NCBI GenBank assembly: GCA_029964075.1
Contig: CM057149.1
Coordinates: 7,202,465 to 7,266,464, forward strand
Length of the DNA: 64,000 bases
Direction: 5' to 3'
Origin: Patiria pectinifera
Lineage: Eukaryota > Echinodermata > Asteroidea > Valvatida > Asterinidae
A program made the position numbers and the translations under genes. This document shows positions 1 through 12,300 of the stretch, piece after piece. How positions within the stretch are numbered: position 1 is the first letter of the stretch; each line of letters opens with the position of its first letter. The notes below the pieces were generated by a model, which saw only the letters and a program-made list of their open reading frames with translations, ran no database searches and was not told where the DNA came from.

Positions 1-944
1 GACACAACCAGGTGTATTTCACATTTCCTAAAGCTGGAATATTCTGAAATCACGAAGCTCCTTGCTGTCTTTTATTACATGTATATTGATTACCATGCAG
101 CCTTGGATCAGTTGATTCCATATTTGCTTGTGTTTGGTAATAAAGGTACGGAACATATAGCGCCTAATATCATGAACAAATAAATTATATTTATCATTTT
201 ATGTGCTTCATAGCCGAGTTGAACAGCCAAACCTTGATGACCCAATATGCCATAAACTACATAACACAGACATGTCTGTCATCTAGACGGTGTATGTTGT
301 TATTCATGTCTGCCCACCACAATGCCAGTGTTACGTTCAGCTCCTGCAGGCTAGTCTAGTATTTAACCTGTGGATGTATCAAAAATACCCCATGAGACGA
401 ACAGTATTTGGAATCATTGGATTATAACTTAAACAGAAGTTTGAAAAATGTGATAGGAATTTGTACCAAACAAGCTAGCAATCAGAACCAGAGAGAAAAA
501 TGATGGTAACAATAGGCATTTCTCAATTATCCACCAGAAATACCAAAAGACTGCCAACGGATCAACTTGGTAAAACCTCTTTGTTGACAAACCTCAAATT
601 CATGCAGTAAAATACTGGTACTTTTACCTTATTAATGCTTGTTATTTAACCTCTGTGAATAATTTCGGTTTCATAGAATTTAAGCCGAAATTTAAAAAAA
701 CGGTGGCGTCCGGAAATTTGGCACAAAGTGGCGGAGTGTTCCCTAACGTGGCGCACTTAAATAAATCTCGGAAAATTCCAAATTAACATATAAGAATTTC
801 TGTGAACTTGATAAATTCTGATAAATCATTATTATCTCAACTTACATACCCAGCCAGATGTTTGTCAGAAAATTATTTTCTTATTTTTGGGGGCATTTTC
901 AAAGGGTTCACTTTGCACTTGAAAATATTATATATCAATTTCAA
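1..944. other. left-edge region outside the duplication
   Basis: This stretch has no counterpart in the second duplication unit; similarity to 30038 onward begins near 945. Apart from the decayed plexin exon at 272-367 I see no coding region, RNA gene or clear repeat. It is AT-rich and presumably intergenic or part of a degraded left neighbour of the plexin array. Confidence 0.5.
272..367 (-). pseudogene. decayed plexin exon (paralogue of exon 12)
   Basis: Read on the minus strand, this piece encodes QELNVTLALWWADMNNNIHR, which aligns with QELNASLTLQWTDSNNVMHT in exon 12 of gene 1 (11315-11420), including the E-L-N and W-x-D-x-x-N positions. It has an acceptor-like AG just outside 367. An in-frame TAG lies about six codons before QELN, and the end differs from the normal exon (96 nt against 106). 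It is best read as a relic of another plexin copy to the left, showing that the array extends or once extended beyond the window. Confidence 0.6.
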
Positions 945-3277
945 ATAACTGTACTATGTAGAGAATGCGTGCATGATGCAAATATGTTTTCTACCTCCTT
1001 CGCTAGGGGCTCCCTTCCCCATGAGCAGCTACTTCCTGTTTCACCCTTTTCGCGAACTATCTGATCTTCTCCTACATAATTATAGTATCTTTGGTTCTAT
1101 CCACTGCCCATTGATACTTGTGGGAAGGAAATGAGGACTTCGCAAGCATTGTGGGTAGGCTAGTACTTCACAAGCAGTGTTACCATCATGCTTAATACAG
1201 GAACCCACGCTACTCCTGCCCAGTGTTACCGCCATGCTTAAAACGGGAACAATTTAGTCATCGTGTGCACGCGGAAGTGTTAACCTCTGGTCACCGATTC
1301 AGGGCAATTAATCTTTCTGATGGGAGGTCAAAAAGGGGAGATCCTAGCGCTCTTGGTTAGTGCGATGAGGACGAGCGAACCACTGACTGCTTTCCTGCTA
1401 CTGTGAACGAGGTTGAAATAAACTGTACACGCACGACATTTCGGTGACGTAAACTACAAGACACGTTGGTGCTGATTGGTCAAAAGTACTAGTGCAGTGA
1501 AAATCGATCCCAAAGGGCTTCAAACATTATTATGGTATCGATACCGAATAAAGTTTGGCCCACGTTTGTTTCAAACATTACTCTCAGCCTATAGCTGACC
1601 TGGCACAGGCACCCAATGCCGAGTCATAGTCAGGATGTGTTTGTTACATAATAATGACAAACATAAATCACTTCTGGTGATTCTTCAAATTTAATTTTCA
1701 TCGTGAATTGGCTTACACAATATACAGAGTTCGGTGTGAACGTTAAAACCTCGCCGCAATTAAGTATGGCTCATGCTTATCTGAATAATGGGCCGGTGCA
1801 AGAACAGGGGACTATTGGCGCAAGTGAAAAAATGTTCATCAATTTGACTGGACAAACTGTATCTGAATGAAAATATCAATTCATCTTGTTCAGGGAGTCA
1901 TCATGATCACAGGTCATCATTATGCGACAAAGTGGCAGTTCATAAACATGAAAAAACCCCAAGGTTTTCAATTATCTTCATCAATAGTAAAGCAGCGACA
2001 TTGATTGTAATTTCAACCATTATTTTTTTGCCATTTACTTACAAATTCCAAACAAACTGACTTTGGATGTTTTGCCATTTACTTACAAATTCCAAACAAA
2101 CTGACTTTGGATGAAGTCACCATTAAGTCATCATAAATTTTAAGTATCCATGCAGGTTCTAAAAATCCAAATATTCTGTGTATTATAAAAATAGAGCAGA
2201 TGTATTTATACAAGGAACTGAATAATATTTTAGTAAAAATACTTCATTTTTCCCAATGCAAAAATATACATTTCATCACATATGCTAAATATAAATCAAT
2301 TTATTTAAATAAATGAATATGTAAATTACTTATTTCAATGACGTCTTATTACCACACGATACGTTGCACAACCATTTCACATACATGTTCTCTAAGATGT
2401 TTGTAAAAAGTGTCAAAGGTTATCTCATCAAATTATAATAGAATGAGACCCCCCACATAGACTCTTGTTTTAAACATTTTTTTTGGAAGGTGAAATATAC
2501 TATACATTTCGAAATGTGGGTTGTACTTCACCATAACAATAAGCTGGCAGTAAAATATGGGGAGTTCATTCTAGTTAATAACGACATAAATTTAACATTT
2601 AAATTTCAGTTTTATCAGACATGTTTTTTTTTATAAAGGACTAGGACATAAATTGAATGGCATGCGACTTTCACAATATTATTTATACCGTATAATAGTT
2701 TGCAAATATATATTTCAAACAGCAAGACAAACACGCATAATTAATTGCTAGTTAAATGATAAGGAGAAATCCTATGAAAGGGTATTTATATATTGTCAAT
2801 GTTTGTTGCCTTAGATATCATCAATTTAAGGCTTTGAATAACTTGGCATGCAAGTTCTCAAATTAGGCTCGGTTATGTACCTGTGTAAAGTAAATATCTG
2901 AATACTGATGCATATATCCGAATACTAATGCAATATATAGACATGAATCGTCTATTGTCTGCATCACTAACATGGCAATAAAAAATAAAAAATTCTCTGC
3001 CAAAAAGCAACAATGAACCTTTTTGTGTTTGGTCATCAACATTACAATACACAGAGCAGATCAAAAATATATTAATCTGACATTTAAAAAACATTCTGGG
3101 TAAATATGCTCGTTAATAGAAAATAACACATTTCAGGTCTACATTCTGGGTAAATATGATGTGTAATAAAAACTCCTTCTTTCAGGTCTACATACTACTG
3201 TTGTAGCCAAAATCATGTATCCATCGCCATGGTTAGGCTTTGTGTGTCATTTTACCAACTTCCTCTGCGTCGCAGTT
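945..3277. other. 3' flank of plexin-like gene 1
   Basis: No coding exon of a plexin cytoplasmic domain was found on the minus strand here. The sequence is AT-rich, matches 30038-32260 almost base for base, and begins with a short stretch resembling intron sequence of gene 3 near 60950. It probably holds the 3' UTR of gene 1 and remnants of a lost cytoplasmic region. Confidence 0.5.
2026..2113. repeat. 44-bp exact tandem duplication, unit A only
   Basis: The same 44 bases occur at 2026-2069 and 2070-2113. Unit B carries a single copy near 31060, so this doubling arose after the 29-kb duplication (or one copy was lost). Confidence 0.9.
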
Positions 3278-3363
3278 TTAATTGTCAAGGAAAGACTTCA
3301 CCTCGACCAGCTTGTAGGGAAGATGCTCATCATGACAAGCCTCGTCATCTTTACAGGCCTCCA
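3278..3363 (-). CDS. plexin-like 1 exon 22 (cytoplasmic tail, stop)
   Basis: Terminal exon, 86 nt: 27 residues beginning VEACKDDEACHDEH and ending VKSFLDN, then TAA. The acceptor reads CAGATAG; using the second AG keeps this frame, while using the first gives a tail of only a few residues (DSGGL, then stop). Nothing here resembles the plexin GAP. Confidence 0.7.
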
Positions 3364-6300
3364 CTATCTGTGAACAAAGAATGCATACAAAAAACATAAG
3401 TCAAATTTACCAATTCCAACAATATTCATTTCTGCCATCAGCACAAAGCAAGTTTTCTTGCTTGACTTTCATAAATAGGCCACACAGAGCCTTAATTAAT
3501 GTGATTAATTAAAACATTTGCCTCTGAGAATGAAGACCCGCTGGATTTCTAAAAGTCAAATACATGGACAATAAACTCACCATTTGGCTTCATGTCTAAA
3601 GTGTATGAAAACTTTCGCTAAAGCGGTACATTTTTTAAATAGTACATGAAAAGATAAGCTTTAATAAGATATTTCTCGTAAATAATTTGGAACATTTTGA
3701 AGGTTTGCAAGTTTAGACTGGCTAAATTTCTAATAAATTAAATTTTTTGTACATTTTGTCGAAAATTTCAATTTTTAGTTATTATAAAAATTTCACTTAC
3801 TTCAAAGGTCATCTTTTTTTCGGGGGGGGGGAGGAGTTGAAATTCTCTAATATCACACACACACACACACACCCCTACTCTCAAATGTGTATCCTTGTGG
3901 AGACATTTCTTTGTTCTCGTGTGTGCTCACATTTGTATCCTTGTGGAGACACGCACACAATAGGGAACAAAACATTGTAAAGGTCTCCACAAGGCAATTT
4001 CTATAGATGAATAGGTCTCTGCAAGGTTTTCACGAAATAGATATATGGATTTTACTCAAAAACAAGGAATTTCCAAGGTGGGTTGATCAGTCGCAAATGG
4101 AAGAGTTTTAGAAAAGGGATATTAAGTCCGAATTTTAGCCAAGGAAATTAATTCTGGTTAAAATAAGAGCATTTTGAAACTTCACTTTCAAAAGTGAAAC
4201 CTTTACCACACGCACACACATAACACGCTTATAGGCATAGAAGTGGGGTACTTTCTTTGGTCTCGTGTACTAAAATTTTGCAACGTCGCAAACTTATGTC
4301 AAAATGCTCTTATTTTAACCATAGTTAATTTCCTGGGCTGAAATTCGGACTTGATATCCCTTTTCTAAAACTCTTCCATTTGCGACGTATGAACCCACCT
4401 TGGAAATTCCTAGTTTTGAGTAAAATCCATATATCTATTTCGTGAAAACCTTGTGGGCGGGTACCACAACGGTACCCTGTAAGTCGGTGGGCATTCCTAG
4501 TGGGATACCTCCCATTGTTTCGGTATCAAACAAGGCAGTGTTTGTACACGCACATATACAAGTGTGTATTTGCCTGTAATCGGGGACCCCTATTTTCCCT
4601 CTTTTGTTTGAACTCTTTAGGAAGACCTTGTTATCGTTTTGAACACGATTCTAAATTGGAAACCTTTCGGGAATTGGGGACCCTATTGCAATCTATTGTT
4701 CAACGTCCCCTATTGAATGCAGAAACAAACTCACATACATTTCATTTTCTGTCATGGCATATTAAAAATTACTTCACCTCAATGACGGAATTCAGACAAG
4801 TAACAATACTGAATACATTTTGCAATTTCCTCCCCAAAGACTAAAACATAAATTCCAGCCACATTTACAAAAAAAAATTACATTCTTCCTTGAATAGCAA
4901 AATACCTATTCTCATATCATCAGCTGGTTGTTTCTGCTGGTTGCCGATATCTTCTATTGGCCTGTCTGCCACTTTCTGTGATCGCTTGTGCTTCTTGTAC
5001 AGGACCGCAGCTAGCAACACTATCAACAACAGCACACAAGCACTGACTGAGCATACAAGTGGTATAAGTAGAGAAGGTTCGTTGTGGTATGAGTACTGGA
5101 AGTAGCCAATGTTGAAGGATAGTGCGTTTCCATGAATCACCTGGTTGAAATTTACAGACAAAAATAAAGGAAGAGTTTGGACAGTGGTGTCAAATAACCG
5201 CAATAGTAAGAATAAGGCTTACTAGTTATCCCAATTGCCTGATCATTATTGCCTGGTTATGGCATAAATTTCATGGAAATGGCCCTTGATTTCCCATCCC
5301 TTTCTATGCCGCATGTGGAAGAGTGGATGGAAATGGGGTATTAAGGACCCCCATGTCAGCGCCATTGACCACAACTGACCATGAGATGCTGCTGCCTTTT
5401 CGGCGCAAAGCAGCTACTATCAACCACATTAACTACCTCTACTCTCTAGGTATCCAATTTACTCCTGGGCGGGCAGAAGCAATGACTGACAAAGTGCCTT
5501 GCCCAAGGACACACACACCACAACCCCAGGCTGGACTCGATCCAGCAACCTGCAGAATCTCTAACAGGCTACTTTACGAGTTCGATGCTCCAGACCATGC
5601 ATGAGGTCGAGGCGCTAGCGCTCCAGATAACTGAAGAGCAGTGGACGGCATAGTCTTCTTAAATAAGTTACGTAATTATATTGCATTATTGTTAAATGAG
5701 TTACATGACGAGTGTATTTTACTGTCCTCATGTTTGTGTACAAACCAGTTTGTGAGCCCTCACCCAATTGGGGTGTGCACCTCTTTATTTGGTGTAGTTT
5801 TGGTGCACATGTGGTGTACACCAATTGTGCACCAGCTTTACGCAAATGATGTGACTACGCCAAACATACACCCCAAAATCTTAGCCATAATGTACATACA
5901 CCAAAAGTACACCACATTTAGTTGGTTCTCAAAGCAAGGCACCAAATTTACACCGCATTTTGTTAGTTCTTTGAACACTGCACCAAACATGCACCAGATA
6001 AAGTTGGTTGTCAAGCATGGCACCACATGTACACCACGTTTGGTTAGTTCTTTGGACACTGCACCAAACATATGCACCAGATAAAGTTGGTTGTCAAGCA
6101 TGGCACCAAATGTACACCACGTTTGGTTAGTTCTTTGGATATTTGGCAGTTGATTTATGACCTTACATTCCATTCACACAACTCCCCTACAGAGTGCGGG
6201 AGATTTGAATTCAGTCAGTTAAGGTTTGGAAGTCAAGTCATATATAAAGAACAGCTGGCTTTGTGTGCCCTAATGCTGGTGAAGCCACAGTGCAAACTGT

Positions 6301-9300
6301 TAATTTAAATGTTTTTTTGACGACTTTAGGCTGGATGATTGGAATTGTGATGGACTAGATTACAACAATGCTTCAAGCAAACAACAACAGTCTTTCAACT
6401 TTTGTGTCAGGGTATGAATTTGAACATTACCCAAACAACAGGTAGACCCTTCGTTGTATTCATGCCAAGGTAATCGCCAGCAGCTGGCGCCTCTTCAGGT
6501 AATTTGCATGACAGAGCACCCGCACCCACAGTCACAGCTGTACACAGGGACTTCCCGACGTAGACCGTAACCTCTTCATTTGTTATCGCTTGATTCAGTC
6601 TCGCTCCCTGAGTGGAAATTTATACAATATTAATTGATTCATATTGATCTGTAAAACTCAAGCAGCATGCATATGAGGTTAGAAGCACACTTTCACAAAA
6701 TGCAACTGACCTTAATAGTCAGATCAGGCCCTGCTTGCTGCTCAATGCCATCCCGATTTCCATACGCAGGGTCATTGAAGGGATAGTATTCTGGATTCTG
6801 GAAGTACTCCAGAGGTGTACAGCCATCATTTTGGTCAACAGAGCACCAGGTTCGGAGGGCTTCCACGGCATCCATGATAAACCCAGTGGTTACATTCACG
6901 CTGGTGTCCGCATCCAGGACCAGATTGGGAATATTGATTTCTGGTGAAGTGCAGATCATTATATCATCACTTCTCACGCTACAGTTCTGAAATCAAGTAA
7001 AAATTTGGTTTATAAAATTAATCTCCCTAGAAACATTTTTCTGCCAGTGTCAGAAATAGTACCCAGGAAATGTAATTCTACACAAAATAAACTGACACAT
7101 CTCAACGCTGCAAATTTCACTTCAGTACATTGTCCGTTGTAATTTTCCATCAAGCAAACTTCACATTTGGGTTTGTATTTTTTATACATCAGTTGCTTAC
7201 CCCGACAAACTCTTGTTCATTATCCCCGTAGGTGATGACTATCTGCGGTTGTTGAATGATTGAAAAACCAGATCCGTTGACTGTCAGCTCTCGACCACCA
7301 CTGATTCGATTCATTCCAGATATAAGAAATATTAATGACTGAATAATTATAAATCAGACTGGAAATCGTTCACTTCCTACTGAATAAATACAATAAACAA
7401 AGCACAAGCACAAGCTACAAACGTATGGCAAATTTAATTAATTCTTCTCTTTTTTTGTTTTGCTTTGAGGTGAAAATGGAAAATGAACTGAAACCTACGC
7501 TAAGACACTGGTAGACGGATTGATTTCCTCCACATCTGGATCCACGGTGTATGTATAGTTGGCCGACGAGAATCTTTCTGCTCCATCAAATGAGACATTC
7601 ACTATCCAAGAACCGATTTTGTCGGTACGGGATGTGATACAGGTTATACTGTCATCAGTGACTCTCGCTCTGTATCAAGCAGTGGGGAAAATGTAATGTT
7701 TAAATCTTTTAAAACTCTCCGTGCAAAGAAAACCAAATGTCAAAAGAGCCGTATGCTTAAGTGTTGGAATCAAGACATAATTAAGGCCAAAGACGGTATG
7801 TCTTTGGAAAGACAAAATTTGGGAACTTGTTCAAGTAAAACAACAACACTCGTCAGTCAAAAATTGGAAACAGAGCTCCCGAATTAGTCCCTTCTTAAGC
7901 TAAAGATCTTATCTAAAAATTTGTCTAAGCCCCACCATTATTTTAGCCGTCAGATTCCTTTGAAAAAAGTCCACTTACTTGTGCAAGTTGGTCAAGGAAA
8001 AATGAGAAAAATCACAGATACGGCTGAAGTGTGAGATTTACTCGCCTGCCAACAGCACACGGTATGTCATCTATAAACACTTCAATGTTCCTCCAAGCAT
8101 CCAGAGATTGGCCGGAGATTGTCAGCCTAGTGCCACCAGATTGTGGACCCATCTTGGGATTGATGTCATCGATCATTGGATTCTGGGAGTCAACAAATTG
8201 TCCAAAAATGGTGTATAAGGCCTCAAATGTCAAGTCTACCACACAGGAAAACAGATATCCTTTTTTATTTATTTCTGGTAATGAAACCAAGGATTCCTCA
8301 AAAGTACCCTAAGCACTGTAGCTCAAAAGCCTGAAGAAACCTGAGGAGAGAAGACAATGAGAAGAAGTTACAGTATTAGAAGTGGGAGGAAAAGCCCAGA
8401 GGGATATTCTGAGGAAAACCAACGGAATCAGGTAGGGACTGAAAACCCAATCCACATATTGGCCCAGGCAGGATTCGAACCCTGGTCACAGCGGTGGAAG
8501 GCGTGGAAAGTACCGCTACGCCAACCTGACTCCCCAAGACAATAGACTCCCCATGTCCTTGAAGGACTCATCAGATGTAAGAACCCTCGGAACTATTTAC
8601 CGTCATGTCCCCCAGTCCTCCCCACCGACTGTGACGGATAGAGCAAGGCAGGCTCTTGAACACCACTGCCACTATACTGCTTATACGCATGAAAAGAAAC
8701 TTCTTCTTTGGTGAGGTCGATGATGTTGAAACACTGGGACCTCTTCAGCATTAATTTTTAGGCCCGTGAAATTTTAAAATCAGGCCACCTTGCTTTATTT
8801 TAATCAAACTGTGAAAAGAAAAAATCCTCGAACATGCATGAGCCCAAATATGCTGATTATTTTAAGCCCTTATTTGTATCAGACTGGTAAAAGATTTGAC
8901 TTTGTAAGGCAAACTCTGGCAACTGTGATGTGAAGAAGAAGTCGAGTCATATTATTTTACCTTGTATCCAAAAGTCACGTTGCCCTGACTAGTCTGCATT
9001 GATCCATCTCTGCCAGAAATCCTCATTTGCAGGGATGGTAATGTCACATCGCGTCGCCTGCGTGTTGCAGTCTCTCCTGGCGTACGACAGCTGACACTGC
9101 ATAAAATATTCAAGGACCAAAATATAAGAGTGGGTTTGGAAATGAACTAGAAACTAGGGGAAGCCTTGTATACCTGATATTGGGCGCATTCCATTCCAGC
9201 AAACATTGTGAACATTGGCGAGCTTTCCTGCACAGCTAATGGGAGATTGCTGGCAACTTTGATGTCAGCATTATCAATATACCATATGAAGTTTTGAAGC

Positions 9301-12300
9301 CTACCATAGTTTACTACGTTAAACAGCTTTGATTTCAAATCATTAAATATGGACAAGTTTCCATTCATCTGCGGGTCAAATTATCAAACGATTCCTTGAT
9401 TTTACTTCAAGTTAAGGTTTGGTTGGTAAAATTTATCTTAAATTAATTTGGTGTCACGCTACAATTTTGAAACCTTGCAAAGGAAATATCCTCTCTTTAA
9501 GGTCCCACATTACAAGGTTCGTCTTAAACAACGTCCAAGAGGAAGACAGCTAACTCTAGCAGCACCAGGTACTTTTGCTTCTATCTTTTTGATACCCTTA
9601 GCTTCTATCAACCGCTGCTGATGATTTCTTCAAGAAACTAATTACCTGCTCCCAGTGCTGTACTGGTAATCATCCAAAGCACAATTTTGACCTCCGACTT
9701 TCACTTCTATGATGTCACTGTATCGCAGTCCCATGTCAGTCCCAGACACAGTCAGTAGGGTGTTCCCTTCGGTGGGTCCAAATAGCGGATACACCTACAG
9801 AAATTTACACGAAAACGAAAACAAAAATACTGAACAACTCAATCACACAAAACAAACGAAATACAAAATCAAAATATTCTGGGAGGTTCGTTATTGCTCG
9901 TTCGTGGAGGGAATCTCCACGAATTTGCTACGAATGCCCAAATATGTTAGGATTCTGATGAGGTTATACTATGAATTACGTGTGCTTTATTCGTAAGAGA
10001 ACCTTGGTCATCTGTGACCCAATCGCAGACAACTGTGGCGTTAACGTCATTATTCTTAGTAATACTGTCGACATACTTCACCAATTTGTCCTTATTCTTG
10101 ACAAACCGTGGTGTATTCGCAAAAAAAAAAAAACGTATGACAGTCGTCCTGAAACCGTAGTTCGTTTTTAGAACGTCGATTTCTCCACGAATCTCGACGG
10201 TTCATGTTGCTTGATTGATTCTTGGTAAACCGTGGGTATTCGTAGCTCCAAACCATAGATGTGTGACTGGCTATATGCCCCAGGCATCACACACTTATGG
10301 TTTGGAGCTACGAATACAATCATTTGCTTATTCTCATGAACTCTTTTCATGTTTCGCATTTAGAACTCACTGCCGAAATTCCATTTGATTTTAATAAGAT
10401 CATAATGACTGCAACCAGTCCAAAAGATTTCTGAGATTTGAGGAGTTAAAACTCTTTCAATAAGCTGTACTCATATTTCCCACCAGACAATGTCAACTGC
10501 ATTTTGATTTCCACTGGTCCACGGATGTACCTGTTTGAGTATAGGATCAGGGCAGTTGACGGTATTATTCCGAGTAACCTTCTCATCAGCTGTCATGCAC
10601 ACAGTGCTCTCCATCACCCCACAGGTATCCCCACACCACATGCATCCCAGCTCAGCACGGGTAGTTTCGTTAGAAATGCAACGGCTACAGTCAGGACGCA
10701 AGACCTCACACTTGTACAGTGTCACTATTTAAGAAACACAACAACATTGTGTAAAAAGGTCCGGAGATAAAACCCACTGCGGTTCTCAAAAAACAATTCA
10801 ATCTCAAAATCGGGAATTGTAAATTATGTACGTTAGGCCCCTGTGTTTCCTTACCGATCTAGGCTTCGATCAGACTGTGCACAAGGGCGGATCCAGAACA
10901 CAATTTTTTGGGGGGCCAAAAAAAATATTGGTTCCCCAAAAAAGTGGGTCAAAAAAATTACGGCGTGGGGTTTGGGGCCCGCTGAAGGGCCCCGAATTTT
11001 TTTTGGATTCTAGATGCTCTGTGGTGCGATCTGAGGCAATTTCTGACCACTTTAACCAGTGTTTTTTTGAGGAAAAGATGGTGGTGTACTCATTGCCTGC
11101 CTTTATTGCGATGTCACATAAAAAAAAAATTGGTTTCGTTTTTGGGGGGCCATGGCCCCCTTTGGCCTCCCCCCCTGGATCCGCTCTTGACCGTGCATGT
11201 ATTTCGGATGGGTTATCAGTTCAAAGAAATGAGATTGGGGTTCAGTAATGTGCCATCGATCATTTATAAATCAAGATCAGTGATAGGTCACATGTTGACC
11301 CTCTGAACTCTGACCTGTGAAATTATATCTATCAGCCAGGGTGTGCATGACGTTATTGCTGTCTGTCCACTGTAGTGTCAGAGATGCATTCAATTCTTGA
11401 TCAGGGGATGTGTAAGTGTACTGCAGTAGTAAACAACGGGAAAAATATAAAGAATTTCAGCAATATGGCACATGTATTATGACATTCGTTAGAGTACTTA
11501 CTCACAAGAAAAATGTTTAGGACCATAGAGATCTTATATAAAAAAAAAAAGAAATCAAGTCTGACTCAGTGAGCCTGAGCACAAATGAAAGTCATGTTTG
11601 TGATTCTCCTACCTAAATGTTTCTTTCAGAAAGACACTGTTATAGTATTCAAACATCCCTCTTGTTTTTAACTGAAAAGGGTCTCCTAAGATTCATGATC
11701 AAGTCTGGGTTTGAACCAGAGCACAAGTCAAGTCTGTTCTTGATCCACTTGGCCGGTGTGGACCTCATAAGGCATTTCGTTTCATGTAACTGACTGGGAA
11801 ATGGACTACAACTTGGCTACAACACTGTGCTCAAGAAAAATGAGAGAGAGCAAAACGTCCTCACAGCTTTCATGCCGCAGGTCAAAGTTGAATCCACACG
11901 AGTTGCAGCTACACTCTGGGTAGATCCCTCTACATCAAGGCTGCACTGAAAGCTCTGCAAGAAAACAAAATACAACACTATGATTCCTTCACGAGCTTGA
12001 TTTCAAGGCTGAAAATCAATTTCTCTATCTTAAGTAATGCACAATATTGTAGGAATAACTCCCTGGTGTCTTCATCAAGAACTCGATTCCAAGGCTGAGA
12101 AAAGCTCCGCGTGGACGAACCAGCAAGCATCATTGCCAATTTTTAGGGTTTGTATGGCACTTCTAAGCACTTGATTTTCAGTTTATGCAGCTTTCTTCAT
12201 TTCACGTTTGTATATATAAGCAGTATGTAAAGCAAAAAGCATGATTTTTTTAGAAGAGCCACAATTTGCTTAAAATAGTGATATCATGATAGAAATGTCC

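Noticed and set aside
945..3277. Hidden plexin GAP exons downstream of gene 1
   Set aside because: I looked for the LPLRFW, KYLFDF and NKLLY motifs in minus-strand frames and found none here.
5641..6308. Overlapping ORFs on both strands
   Set aside because: They are readings of the 82-bp tandem repeat, rearranged in unit B.
8293..8545. Functional tRNA gene
   Set aside because: A and B boxes are good, but a SINE-type tail follows, no acceptor-stem pairing was found, and the copy is intronic and duplicated.
9147..9368. Minus-strand ORF as a constitutive plexin exon
   Set aside because: Exon 14 leaves phase 2, which would read TGA at once; the copy in gene 2 has a stop. Kept only as a low-interest finding.
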